A stretch of DNA of 40,837 nucleotides from Actinomycetes bacterium (GTDB lineage Bacteria; Actinomycetota; Acidimicrobiia; Acidimicrobiales; RAAP-2): assembly GCA_021828545.1 (NCBI GenBank), contig JAJZEN010000079.1:1-40837 (forward strand), in the 5' to 3' direction. Numbering within the stretch: the first letter of the stretch is position 1; the number at the start of each line of letters is the position of its first letter. This document shows, piece after piece, positions 1 to 9,237 of this stretch. Below the pieces are notes generated by a model. The model was given only the letters and a program-made list of their open reading frames with translations. It did no database searches and was not told the DNA's origin. A program made the position numbers and the translations under genes.

Positions 1-161
1 TATTCGAACTACTCGGCGTCGCTCCGCCCCGTCGACTGATGTAGTCAGCACAGGCCGGGCGAGAAGCTCATCAACCCTTGCAAATACTGCCCTCCACGTC
101 CTGGCAAAAGTAACTTCGGCCTAGGTCCAGCGCCATGAATCTACGACACCGCGCGACATTG

Positions 162-770
162 TCATAGCGATGGGGGGTAGCGCCCGGGTACGTACTGACG
201 GAGAGATGGCAACGTCGATCGAAGTACAACTGCACCCCGTACGCGGTGCCCCCGGAAAGATACGCAGGTGCACCTTATACGTCCCTCAATCTCTTTACCC
301 GGGCGAAGTCGTACGACTGATGTCACCACGTGTTCTCGGCCAGCGCTGGAGGGGCCGACCGTCGATTGAAGACCTAGATCATCGAGGGTTGACGGCCCCG
401 GAGAGAGCCCTTTTGAATTGGTGACGATGATAGTGATGCCCGAGCGAAGCAGTGGGACGCGGGGACGACCGCCAAGACTTTGACTCCGGTCTTGGGGGCG
501 TGGCGGAGCTCATCGGTCAAAAAAGGACTTGGACGATGGATCGTTCTTGGTCGTGAGGCCGGTGAGCCCGCTCGTCGTCACCGGAGAGAGCAATTTCCTG
601 CCACGACGTCGGGAGCGAGAATGTGACGCCGTCTTTCGCATCGGTCACCCGCGATGTTGGTGCCCCGGCCGGCGTCGTGACGAACGCTCTCATTGGCCCT
701 GTCGTGGCGATGGCCAAAAGGTTTCGTTCCCAAGCGACGGCCGATCGCGCCCGCGCCATCTCGTTCTCAT
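162..770 (-). pseudogene. Decayed gene for a secreted protein or lipoprotein-like domain
   Basis: No intact frame spans this stretch, but successive minus-strand frames read like one protein. From the ATG at 770 an Arg-rich start (MRTRWRGRDR) leads, after a frame change near 730, into a hydrophobic segment (LLAIATTGPMRAFV) like a signal peptide. The same frame continues to about 600 with DGVTFSLPTSWQEIALSG, a pattern typical of exported one-domain proteins. A second frame change near 580 gives GLTGLTTKNDPSSKSFFD, then an in-frame TGA near 517-519. The same frame then carries SGITIIV, GLSPGPSTLDDLG and HVVTSVVRLRPGKEIEG down to a stop at 162-164. At least two frameshifts and one stop are needed, so I call it a relic. 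The family is not identified. The plus-strand frames here are its shadows. Bases 1-161 and 771-993 hold no gene I can support. Confidence 0.5.
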
Positions 771-993
771 CGTTGCTGCCAAAGTCAATCTAGGCGACCC
801 CCTCGAGCGCCCCGAAGTCATGTCTCGAGGGGGAGGCGCGGACGTAGTCTCGTGGACGTACCCGACACCCCTGGAGCCGGAGATCGGGCTCGTCATGACG
901 CAATGGCCTCGTCGCCATGACGTCGCGGCTCTGTCGATGTGACAGCATGGGCTATGTCTCGACTCGTAGTGCCATGGTAAGGCCCGCGACGAA

Positions 994-1920
994 GTGAGCG
1001 ACGGGCACGATCACCGTGGTCATTCGCACGGAGTTCACCCGGACGCGGATTTGAAGTGGGTGCTCATCGCCCTGGTGCTGATCGGCCTCTTCCTCGTCGT
1101 CGAGGTGGTGGCCGCGGTTGCCGACAATTCGTTGGTTCTTTACGCGGACGCGGGACACATGGTGACCGACGTCGCGGCACTCTCGCTGAGTGCCGGGGCG
1201 ATCAAATTGGCGCGACGACCCGCACGCGAGCGGTGGACCTACGGATTCAAGCGAGCCGAGATCCTCGCGGCAGCCGCCAATGGAGCCCTTCTGGTCATCG
1301 TCGCCCTCCTCATCGGAGCCGATGCGGTGGTTCGCCTCATCACGCCTCGCCACGTCGGTGGGGGCCTCGTCCTCGTCGTCGCGTTGATCGGGGCCCTCGT
1401 CAACGTGATTGCCGTACGCGTCTTGGCCCAGGGGAATCGCCAAAGTCTCAATCTGCGCGCCGCTTTCGCGCACATCGTGAGTGACCTCTACGCATTCGTG
1501 GGAACCGCGCTGGCGGGTCTCGTCATCATCCTCACCCACTGGGAAAGGGCGGACTCGATTGGGTCGATACTCGTCGTCATCTTGATGTTGTGGTCGTCCT
1601 GGGGACTGTTACGCGACTCGGGGCGCATCCTTCTCCAAGTCGCGCCCGACGATTTGGATTTGAGCGACGTGCGACGTCACTTGGAAAAGGTCGACGACGT
1701 GCGCGATATCCACGACCTTCACGCGTGGACCCTGACGTCGGGCTCCATCACGTTATCGGCCCACGTCATCGTCGAAAGTCGCTGTTTCGATACGGGCCAC
1801 GCGCCGCTGATCTTAGATGACCTACAAGCACGTCTCGCCGAACGCTTTGGCATCACCCACTCGACGTTCCAGTTGGAGCCCGCGGGGCACGCCGCGCACG
1901 AGGACGATATCCATCTATAG
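994..1920 (+). CDS. Cation diffusion facilitator (CDF) family metal/proton antiporter
   Basis: Inner-membrane exporter of divalent metals such as Zn, Co, Cd or Fe, 308 residues, usual CDF length. The GTG start opens a His-rich N-terminus (DGHDHRGHSHGVH) as in CzcD/ZnT relatives. The transmembrane metal site is visible as DAGHMVTD in helix II and the matching HIVSD in helix V, giving the H/D pairs seen in Zn transporters. After about six membrane segments, a cytoplasmic C-terminal domain follows (DDVRDIHDLHAWTLTSGSITLSAHV), the dimerising metal-binding fold of the family. The end is again His-rich (GHAAHEDDIHL). It stands alone, converging on the TetR gene. Substrate is not decidable from sequence; the His/Asp site suggests zinc or cobalt. 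Confidence 0.93.
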   Translation: MSDGHDHRGHSHGVHPDADLKWVLIALVLIGLFLVVEVVAAVADNSLVLYADAGHMVTDVAALSLSAGAIKLARRPARERWTYGFKRAEILAAAANGALLVIVALLIGADAVVRLITPRHVGGGLVLVVALIGALVNVIAVRVLAQGNRQSLNLRAAFAHIVSDLYAFVGTALAGLVIILTHWERADSIGSILVVILMLWSSWGLLRDSGRILLQVAPDDLDLSDVRRHLEKVDDVRDIHDLHAWTLTSGSITLSAHVIVESRCFDTGHAPLILDDLQARLAERFGITHSTFQLEPAGHAAHEDDIHL

Positions 1921-1935
1921 ATCATTCGCGCCTCG

Positions 1936-1951
1936 GTCACCAGCCGGTGAC
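1936..1951. terminator. Candidate bidirectional terminator hairpin between convergent genes
   Basis: A perfect 6-bp inverted repeat, GTCACC/GGTGAC with a 4-nt loop AGCC, lies in the 52-nt gap between the CDF stop and the TetR stop. Flanking CTCGG (about 1933) and CCGAG (about 1966) could extend a larger structure. There is no T-run, so the role is inferred from position. Confidence 0.35.
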
Positions 1952-1972
1952 GATCGGTCTCGCGGCCGAGTT

Positions 1973-2584
1973 CTAGTCCTTGTGGACGGCGCGTAGTCCG
2001 CCCCACGCCAACGTGGCGCTATGGGAAGCGAGTCGTCGCGCTTCGTCGGGCGACGGCGTCGGCCAACCCTTGGCCTCCTGCTGCAGGAGCCAGACGATCG
2101 CGGCTCCCTCAGCGATCCCGACGATTCCCGCGGCGAGTTGACGGCGATGATCGTGCCCAATGGACACGTCAATATAGGGGACGAGGAATCCGACGAGGCT
2201 TACTTCGATCTTTCGCAACTCGGTCGCCGTCTCGCCCTCGTGTGAGTGAATGAAGAGGAGTCGGAAGGCGTCGGTGTCGTTGACGACCATTTCGAAGTAG
2301 ACACGAAACGCGCTCTCAATCTTCGAGCGAGGTGTGGTCACCGAGGTGACGGCCCTCATGAGGTTCTCGACCAGCACCGCTCCCGTGTGCGCCACGATCT
2401 CTCGGTAGAGCGTGCCCTTTGACTCGAAGTACTGATACAGGATCGGCTTGGTGAAGCCCGCCGCCTTGGCGATGTCGTCCATGGTGGTCGACTGGTACCC
2501 GCGCTCCGCGAAGACCGCTTTGGCGATCTCGAGGAGTTGCTCACGTCTCTCGAGATGAACTGGGCGATCGTCGCGTAGGACCAT
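1973..2584 (-). CDS. TetR/AcrR family transcriptional regulator
   Basis: DNA-binding repressor type, 203 residues. The N-terminal helix-turn-helix is clear at residues 30-60: YQSTTMDDIAKAAGFTKPILYQYFESKGTLY, the classic TetR_N pattern. The C-terminal ligand-binding part is helical and contains FIHSHEGETATELRKI and a long helix near GIVGIAEGAAIVWLLQ. I chose the ATG at 2584 because the TetR domain begins right after it; the open frame extends upstream but overlaps the glycosyltransferase gene in the other frame. It lies 31 nt downstream of that gene on the same strand and may be cotranscribed. Effector and targets are unknown. Confidence 0.9.
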   Translation of the reverse strand: MVLRDDRPVHLERREQLLEIAKAVFAERGYQSTTMDDIAKAAGFTKPILYQYFESKGTLYREIVAHTGAVLVENLMRAVTSVTTPRSKIESAFRVYFEMVVNDTDAFRLLFIHSHEGETATELRKIEVSLVGFLVPYIDVSIGHDHRRQLAAGIVGIAEGAAIVWLLQQEAKGWPTPSPDEARRLASHSATLAWGGLRAVHKD

Positions 2585-2615
2585 TGGAGTCAATCTAATC
2601 GGCGCCCGGTGCGCG

Positions 2616-3629
2616 TCAGTGACCGAGCACCTCATTGAGTCGCCGGGGCAGATCGGCCAGGTCGAAGAAGCGTCGTGCGACGGCGAGGTTGGAGTCGTAG
2701 AGGGTCTCGTCGGGTTGCGCGAGGAACTCCTCGATAGCGTCAATGTCGTCGAGGTCGAAGAACGTGAAGCCGTGTGCCGTGATCTCTCGCGCCACCGGAT
2801 AGGGGTTCAGAGCGAGTGGGCGTCGATGAGTCACCGATTCGAGGACCGGATTCCCGAATCCCTCCCACGTGGAGGGCATCACGACGAGATCGGCCGCGGC
2901 GTAGGCGTCCGACATCGTGACCCCGTCGGGGACTCGACGAATGACCGTCACGGGGGAGGAGTCGAGGAGCTCGTGGAGTTGCTGACCGTAGCCGTCCTCG
3001 GCGGGACCCATGATCCACAGCGTCGCGTCGAGGCGTTCGCACAGGGTGAGGGCACCGGCGACGTTCTTTCGTGGAATCGCCCGGGTGGGGAGCACGACGA
3101 GGCGCTCACGACCAATCGCTAGGGCGTCGCGCGTGGCGTCGCGTCGACCCGGCGGCGGAGAACAATCGAAGGTGTTGTAGATGGTCGTGGCCTCGATGCC
3201 GCGACTTCGAAGTTGGTGGCGCGAGAGTTCGTTGATGGTCACGTGGCGCCAACGTGGTTCGTCGCGCGGTCCCGCGAGGTGCGCCAAGTGCGGTCTCTGC
3301 CACGGTAAGTCGTGGTGACGAAACAGCGCGTCGCGACCCGTGAGGACCCGGTAAAGAGCGTCGCGGGCGGCGAGGTTGAGGGGGAGCGACGCTAGATTCT
3401 CGACGATCACCAGATCAAAGGGCGCGAGCACGTCGGCGAGTTCGCGCGGGTTCACGGCGCGCGGTGCGTCGGCGGCCAGGCCGTCCACGATGACGTCGGC
3501 GACGCCGGCTCCGGCGACCGTGGTCACCCGGTGTCCCGTGTCGCGCAACGCGCCAGTCCACTTCTGCGCTTCGATGGACACCCCGTCGGTGCCCCCGAGG
3601 CGAAAGCTCACCACCGCCGCGCGTGACAT
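2616..3629 (-). CDS. GT4-type glycosyltransferase (GT-B fold)
   Basis: Probable nucleotide-sugar-dependent glycosyltransferase of 337 residues. The N-terminal half has the glycine loop RLGGTDGVSIEAQKW used by GT4 enzymes for acceptor and donor contacts. The C-terminal half has LPTRAIPRKN, then DAYAAADLVVMPSTWEGFGNPVLE, which contains the E-x7-E donor-binding motif (EGFGNPVLE). The ATG at 3629 is preferred over an upstream start at 3665 because MSRAAVVSFRLGG begins the fold directly. It is divergent from gmd, which makes GDP-4-keto-6-deoxymannose, so a role in making a cell-surface glycan or glycolipid is plausible but inferred. Confidence 0.85.
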   Translation of the reverse strand: MSRAAVVSFRLGGTDGVSIEAQKWTGALRDTGHRVTTVAGAGVADVIVDGLAADAPRAVNPRELADVLAPFDLVIVENLASLPLNLAARDALYRVLTGRDALFRHHDLPWQRPHLAHLAGPRDEPRWRHVTINELSRHQLRSRGIEATTIYNTFDCSPPPGRRDATRDALAIGRERLVVLPTRAIPRKNVAGALTLCERLDATLWIMGPAEDGYGQQLHELLDSSPVTVIRRVPDGVTMSDAYAAADLVVMPSTWEGFGNPVLESVTHRRPLALNPYPVAREITAHGFTFFDLDDIDAIEEFLAQPDETLYDSNLAVARRFFDLADLPRRLNEVLGH

Positions 3630-3674
3630 GACGCTTACGCTACGCGACCAAGGGAAAATGATCACCGGTGGTAA

Positions 3675-4691
<1,017 letters not shown>

Positions 4692-4694
4692 TCC

Positions 4695-5345
4695 TTGCCG
4701 GGCGACCAGGCGGTCGTTCGACTCGTCAACGCCGTTGTCCTGTCGAAGGGTTTCCCTCTCCTGAGCGGCGTGAACTTGGAAGTCGATCGCGGATCGCTCA
4801 GCGTGGTGACCGGAGCGAACGGGGCGGGTAAGACCAGTCTGCTGCGTCTGTTGGCGGGTCTGGATTCCCTCACCAGTGGTGAGGGAATGGTTGCCGGCGT
4901 GAATTTGAACGGTGGTGACTTGCGTTTGCTACGCCGCCGAGTGGGTTGGCTAGGACACGAGGGCTCGTTCTATGCCGACCTAAGTGCTCGAGAGAATCTC
5001 GAGTTCGCCGCGCGCGCCCTCGAGCGTCCCGCGGACGAAGTGGGTTCGGCCCTCGAACGCGTGGGGCTCACCCACCGCGTCGACACCACGACCAAGCAGC
5101 TCAGTGCGGGCCAGCGCCGCCGCCTCGGACTCGCGTGGCTACTGGTGCGTCGACCCGAACTTTGGCTCCTCGACGAGCCGTACGCGTCGCTCGACGACGC
5201 TGGTCGCACATTCTTCGATCAACTGCTTCGCGAGGTGGTCGCTGCCGGGGCCACCGTCGTGATCAGCGCCCACGATCCCTTGCGCAGCGGCGGCATCTCT
5301 CCGCAACACTTTCACATGGTCGGCGGGCGAATGCGGACCACGTGA
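4695..5345 (+). CDS. ccmA: Heme-exporter ATPase CcmA (cytochrome c maturation System I)
   Basis: ATP-binding subunit of the CcmAB(CD) complex, which releases heme-loaded CcmE for transfer to apocytochromes; it acts on the cytoplasmic face of the membrane. Walker A GANGAGKT is at residues 40-47, the ABC signature LSAGQRRRLGLAWLL starts near 136, and Walker B LWLLDEP is near 156-162, followed by the D-loop SLDD and the switch histidine in SAHD. The 216-residue length is typical for CcmA. The start is a TTG 3 nt after the gmd stop, with no other start that keeps the full domain. It overlaps ccmB by 4 nt (GTGA). Confidence 0.9.
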   Translation: MPGDQAVVRLVNAVVLSKGFPLLSGVNLEVDRGSLSVVTGANGAGKTSLLRLLAGLDSLTSGEGMVAGVNLNGGDLRLLRRRVGWLGHEGSFYADLSARENLEFAARALERPADEVGSALERVGLTHRVDTTTKQLSAGQRRRLGLAWLLVRRPELWLLDEPYASLDDAGRTFFDQLLREVVAAGATVVISAHDPLRSGGISPQHFHMVGGRMRTT

Positions 5346-6001
5346 CGCGCGTCGCGTGGCTCGTGGCGGGGAAGGACCTGCGCATCGAAGCACGGAGTCG
5401 AGTACTACTCTGGCAAGTTCTCCCCTTCGGGGTCATCGCACTCCTGTTGTCGGGTCTCGCGCTCGGACCTACCCACGCGGGGAACTCGACCGCCGGGCCG
5501 GGTCTCTTCTACTTGGTGACGCTCTTCGTGGCTCTACTGATGATCAATCGGTCCCAGGCGCTCGAGAATGCGCCGGGCACTCGCGCGTCGGTCGCGACGT
5601 TGGGTCTGGACCCCGCGGGGGTGTTCCTGGGTAAGGCCCTGGCCTTGACCGTCGAGTTGTGGATTACGGGACTGGTGCTGTTGGGCGGATCCGTGTTGGT
5701 TTTACATACGTCCCTGATCGGAACGGTCCACGCCCTGCCCAGTGTCCTCGTCACGCTCGCCGCCCTCGCTGCAGCCGGTACGCTTTACGGAGCATTGACA
5801 CAGGGCGGTGACGGTCCGGCAACCCTGTTGCCGGTCCTGACCCTTCCGGCGTTCGCCCCACTGCTGATTGCCGGGGAGCGCTCCTACAGCGCTGCCTTGC
5901 ACGGGGGAGCACTGTGGGAGTGGTGGGTCATCGTCGTGGTCGCCCTCGTGGCGTACACGGCGGTGGGGATTCTGCTTTACGGTGTTCTGGAGGAATCATG
6001 A
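5342..6001 (+). CDS. ccmB: Heme-exporter membrane protein CcmB
   Basis: Integral membrane partner of CcmA, 219 residues, the usual CcmB length, with about six hydrophobic segments. The N-terminus (WLVAGKDLRIEARSR followed by a membrane helix) matches the CcmB pattern of a short basic amphipathic start, and the loop GLDPAGVFLGKAL is the family's conserved cytoplasmic loop. I chose the GTG at 5342, which overlaps the ccmA stop, rather than an upstream ATG at 4946 in the same frame that would read through ccmA. It overlaps ccmC by 4 nt (ATGA). Confidence 0.88.
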   Translation: MTRVAWLVAGKDLRIEARSRVLLWQVLPFGVIALLLSGLALGPTHAGNSTAGPGLFYLVTLFVALLMINRSQALENAPGTRASVATLGLDPAGVFLGKALALTVELWITGLVLLGGSVLVLHTSLIGTVHALPSVLVTLAALAAAGTLYGALTQGGDGPATLLPVLTLPAFAPLLIAGERSYSAALHGGALWEWWVIVVVALVAYTAVGILLYGVLEES

Positions 6002-6714
6002 TCAAACTCTCCCAACGACTACTGGGTCCCGTCACGTTGGTCTCCCTCGCCCTGACCTTCTGGTTGGGCCTGTGGGTGACGCCCCCCGACGTCGTGCAGG
6101 GCGATCTCGTGCGCTTACTCTACGTTCATCCCCCTATCGCGTGGGTCGCGCTCTACGTTTCCTTCGGCACCGCGACGATCGCCAGTTGTCTGTACCTGTG
6201 GCCGCGCACTCGCTCTGACGTCATGGACCGCGTGGCGTACTGCGCCATGGAGATCAGTGTCGTCTTCATCGCTCTGACCCTCATCACCGGTTCCATCTGG
6301 GGTCGACCTACCTGGGGGGTCTGGTGGGCCTGGGACGCACGACTCACGTCGACGGCGATCCTCGGCGTCTTCGCCCTCGCGTACTTAGCGCTGCGCCGCG
6401 CCAACGACGATCCCGCGGTGCGCGCCCGACGCAGTGGGGTCTTCGCCATCCTCACCGCCATCAACGTGCCCATCATTCACTTCTCGGTGCAGTGGTGGAA
6501 GACGCTCCACCAGGGTGCGTCGGTCCTCACCAGTAACGGAACGCTGAACGTGCACGGATCGATGCTCTGGACCATGTTGCTCGGATTCATCGGCTTCACC
6601 TTGTTGTTCTTCTGGTTACTGCGTTATCGCTACCGACTCGAGGTCAAACGCGATTTCGTGGTCGCCACTACCGTTGACGAGGCGCTGGCGCTGCGCCGTC
6701 GCGAAGGGGTCTAG
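5998..6714 (+). CDS. ccmC: Heme-handling protein CcmC
   Basis: Six-helix membrane protein of the heme-handling (WWD) family that presents heme to CcmE. The tryptophan-rich WWD motif TWGVWWAWDARLTS is at about residues 104-117. External histidines that ligate heme are seen in VHPPIAW (near residue 43) and HFSVQWWKTLHQG (near 161-172). Length is 238 residues, normal for CcmC. The ATG at 5998 overlaps the ccmB stop and is followed directly by the ccmD start after the TAG. Confidence 0.93.
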   Translation: MIKLSQRLLGPVTLVSLALTFWLGLWVTPPDVVQGDLVRLLYVHPPIAWVALYVSFGTATIASCLYLWPRTRSDVMDRVAYCAMEISVVFIALTLITGSIWGRPTWGVWWAWDARLTSTAILGVFALAYLALRRANDDPAVRARRSGVFAILTAINVPIIHFSVQWWKTLHQGASVLTSNGTLNVHGSMLWTMLLGFIGFTLLFFWLLRYRYRLEVKRDFVVATTVDEALALRRREGV

Positions 6715-6804
6715 ATGGGCTACGTGAGTGCGGGCTACGCATTTGCTTTCGGGGGCCTGGCGCTTTATACGTTATCCATCTGGTGGCGCGGTCGACGTGG
6801 TTGA
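6715..6804 (+). CDS. ccmD: CcmD, single-span membrane peptide
   Basis: A 29-residue open frame starts at the base after the ccmC stop and reads MGYVSAGYAFAFGGLALYTL, then SIWWRGRRG. It has one hydrophobic span ending in a basic cytoplasmic tail, as in CcmD of System I, which stabilises CcmC and CcmE and helps release holo-CcmE from the CcmABC complex. Sequence conservation in CcmD is low, so position between ccmC and ccmE is the main evidence. It is shorter than the usual 40-70 residues. It overlaps ccmE by 8 nt. Confidence 0.8.
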   Translation: MGYVSAGYAFAFGGLALYTLSIWWRGRRG

Positions 6805-7282
6805 CCTCGAGGCCAGCGCGCCGCTGTCCCCGATCGACCCTCCTGCGGCGAAGTCGCGTTCCTCTCGACGATCGATTGGGGTGATTCTGGTCCTGATCGC
6901 CCTCGTCGTCCTGCTCCTGAGTCAGGGTCTCTTGTCGTCACTGAACTACTTCGAGACCGTGGACCAGGCCCTCGCTCAGCGCGGATCCCTGGGGACCAAG
7001 GTGCTGCGTCTGGAGGGCGTCGTGGAGCCGGGGACCATCGTGCGCACCAACGCGGGGGCCGCGTTCACGTTGACGGGTTCGGGTGACCACCACGTGTTCG
7101 TGACCGCCCACGGCTCGCCCCCCCAACTCTTCCAAGCCAATATCCCGGTCGTGGTGGTGGGCCATTTCGTGTCATCGACGTCAGCGTATTTTGTCGGGAG
7201 CCAGATCATGGTGAAACACACGTCGTCCTACATCGCCGCGCACCCCAATCGAGTGAGGGCGCCGAACGGAACGAGTCGATGA
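6797..7282 (+). CDS. ccmE: Periplasmic-side heme chaperone CcmE
   Basis: Binds heme covalently on a histidine and passes it to CcmF/CcmH. The N-terminal 30 residues are cytoplasmic, then a membrane anchor (GVILVLIALVVLLLSQGLL), then the OB-fold domain. The heme-attachment motif HxxxY is present as KHTSSY with H141 and Y145 (canonical KHDENY), so this is the His-type CcmE, not the Cys variant known from some sulfate reducers and archaea. The conserved RLEGVVEPGTIVR is also present. The GTG at 6797 inside the end of ccmD is the best start; an upstream ATG at 6728 would overlap ccmD almost fully. It overlaps ccmF by 4 nt. Confidence 0.9.
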   Translation: MVDLEASAPLSPIDPPAAKSRSSRRSIGVILVLIALVVLLLSQGLLSSLNYFETVDQALAQRGSLGTKVLRLEGVVEPGTIVRTNAGAAFTLTGSGDHHVFVTAHGSPPQLFQANIPVVVVGHFVSSTSAYFVGSQIMVKHTSSYIAAHPNRVRAPNGTSR

Positions 7283-9237
7283 TCCTCACGTGGTTGGGGC
7301 GTGCGGCGCTCGACGTGGCGTTCCTCGCGTGCCTGGTGGGCATCGTCGCCCAGGTGTTGACCCTGCGGGGCCGACGGTCGCGCGCGATGCTCTGGGGATC
7401 GCTCGCCCTGGCGGGGATGGTCGCGGCGGTGGGGGTCATGCAATTCGCCCTCATCACGCACAACTTCTCCCTCGCCTACGTCGCCGAGAACAACGCGACG
7501 TTCACGCCATTGATCTACTCCATCACGGGAATGTGGTCCGCGCTCGAGGGTTCGCTCCTGTTGTGGGCCCTGATTCTGACCGGGCTCACCTTCGCGGTCA
7601 TTCGTCACTACCGTAGCGAGTCTGAGGACCACGTGGTGGTCTGGGCGACGTTCGTGCTCTTCGTGGTGGGCGCTTTCTTCATTCTTCTAATGGTGGGGCC
7701 GGCCGACCCCTTCCTGCACAACCCCGCGCACGTCTTGCAGGGCGCCGGCCCCAATGCGCTCCTCCAGGACAATCCTCTCGTCGCGGTGCATCCGCCGCTG
7801 CTCTACGGCGGATTCGTGGGGTTCTCGGTGCCCTTCGCGTTCGCGATCGCGATGCTCATCACCGGACGAGTCCATGATCGCTGGCCCCTCGAGCAACGAC
7901 GGTGGACGGTGCTGGCGTGGGGATGCTTGTCCGTGGGCATCGTGCTCGGAGCGTGGTGGAGTTATCAAGTGCTCGGTTGGGGGGGCTTTTGGGGGTGGGA
8001 CCCGGTCGAGAACGCCGCACTGCTGCCGTGGTTGACGGCCACGGCCTACATTCACTCGGTGATTGTCCAAGACCGTCGAGGTCTGTTTCGCATTTGGAAC
8101 CTGTCCCTGGCGATTGCGACGTTCGCCTTCACGGTGCTCGGCACTTTCTTCACGCGTTCGGGAGTCTTGCAGAGCGTCCACTCCTTCTCGTCGAGCACGC
8201 TGGGCCCCGCGCTCATCACCTTCTTCGCCCTCACGGTGGGGACGGGGGTGGGGCTCATCGCGTGGCGCGGGGACGAATTGCGCTCGCCCGTCGGCGTCGA
8301 CCATCCGGCGTCGCGCGAGGGACTCTTCGTCGCCAACAACATCCTGTTCGTGGGATTCGCTTTCGTGGTGCTGCTCGGCACGGTGTTCCCCCTGCTCTAC
8401 GAGGCGGTGAACGGTACCCAAGTCACCGTGGGCACTCCCTACTTCGCGTCGGTCGCCGCCCCCGTCGCGGTGGCCTTGTTGTTCTTGATGGCCATTGCGC
8501 CGGTGGTGAGTTGGCGAACCGTGGACGCATCCGTCCTCTGGCGGCGTGTGAGGGTCGCGGCGTGGTGCGCGCTAGCCAGCGTGGCAGTGCTCCTGGGCCT
8601 GGGTATTCGTCATTGGTCGGTGCTAGTGGCGGTCTTCTTGTCGGTGGGTGCCGCGGGGGCGGCCCTGCGTACCCTTAAGGGAGTGGTACAGAGTGCTCGT
8701 CGTCGCGGGGACCTCGTCTCGGCGTGGCGCGCACCCAGTACGGGTGGCATGGTGGTGCACTTAGGGGTGGTGGTGTTAGCGCTGGGCATCGTGGTCTCGA
8801 CGTCGTACACGACACGCTCCGAGGTGGCTTTGGCGAAGAATCAGCGCACGGTGGTCGACGGCCAGTACATCACCTTTGGTGGTTTCTCCGCCGTCGCGAC
8901 CTCACTGGAGAGACAAACACAATTGATGGTCACGGTGGACGGTAATGCGCTACGCCCGGCGATCACCACGTTCAACGGACGTTCCAGTCAGCCGGTGGGG
9001 ACGCCGGCGATCGATTCGAACCTCTTACGCGACGTGTACGTCACGTTCGACGCCGTGGGTGGTAACGGAACTACCTCGGGGGCCCAACTCGCGAACAACC
9101 TCCCGGCGGGATCGGTGCTGCTCGGGATCACGGTCGAACCACTGCTGTCGTGGCTCTGGATCGGCGGTCTCATGGTGGGCGTGGGAAGCGCCCTGTCGTT
9201 TTCTCGCCGTCGTCATCGCGACGAGGTGCGCGCGTGA
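7279..9237 (+). CDS. ccmF: Heme lyase subunit CcmF
   Basis: Large multi-spanning protein, 652 residues, that attaches heme to the CxxCH motif of apocytochrome c. The WWD domain GWGGFWGWDPVENAALLPWL lies at about residues 233-252. Conserved histidine motif VHPPLLYGGFVGF is near 171, and ENNATFTPLIYSITGMWSALEGSLLLW near the N-terminus is highly typical of CcmF. TFFTRSGVLQSVHSFSSS follows the WWD domain, again as in the family. The last third has the long extracytoplasmic domain before a final membrane helix. The start ATG overlaps the ccmE stop by 4 nt and the stop overlaps the ccmG GTG by 4 nt. Confidence 0.96.
   Translation: MILTWLGRAALDVAFLACLVGIVAQVLTLRGRRSRAMLWGSLALAGMVAAVGVMQFALITHNFSLAYVAENNATFTPLIYSITGMWSALEGSLLLWALILTGLTFAVIRHYRSESEDHVVVWATFVLFVVGAFFILLMVGPADPFLHNPAHVLQGAGPNALLQDNPLVAVHPPLLYGGFVGFSVPFAFAIAMLITGRVHDRWPLEQRRWTVLAWGCLSVGIVLGAWWSYQVLGWGGFWGWDPVENAALLPWLTATAYIHSVIVQDRRGLFRIWNLSLAIATFAFTVLGTFFTRSGVLQSVHSFSSSTLGPALITFFALTVGTGVGLIAWRGDELRSPVGVDHPASREGLFVANNILFVGFAFVVLLGTVFPLLYEAVNGTQVTVGTPYFASVAAPVAVALLFLMAIAPVVSWRTVDASVLWRRVRVAAWCALASVAVLLGLGIRHWSVLVAVFLSVGAAGAALRTLKGVVQSARRRGDLVSAWRAPSTGGMVVHLGVVVLALGIVVSTSYTTRSEVALAKNQRTVVDGQYITFGGFSAVATSLERQTQLMVTVDGNALRPAITTFNGRSSQPVGTPAIDSNLLRDVYVTFDAVGGNGTTSGAQLANNLPAGSVLLGITVEPLLSWLWIGGLMVGVGSALSFSRRRHRDEVRA

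Noticed and set aside
170-424. 84-codon plus-strand open frame at the left end
   Set aside because: No recognisable features, no good ribosome site, and it lies antisense to better protein-like segments of a decayed minus-strand gene.
529-942. 137-codon plus-strand frame starting MDDGSFLVV
   Set aside because: Antisense to the DGVTFSLPTSWQEIAL relic, with composition typical of a shadow frame.
2021-2245. 74-codon plus-strand frame inside the TetR region
   Set aside because: Complement of the TetR C-terminal domain, which is clearly coding on the minus strand.
7687-8421. 244-codon minus-strand frame inside ccmF
   Set aside because: Shadow of ccmF; the plus strand carries the WWD motif and coupled neighbours.
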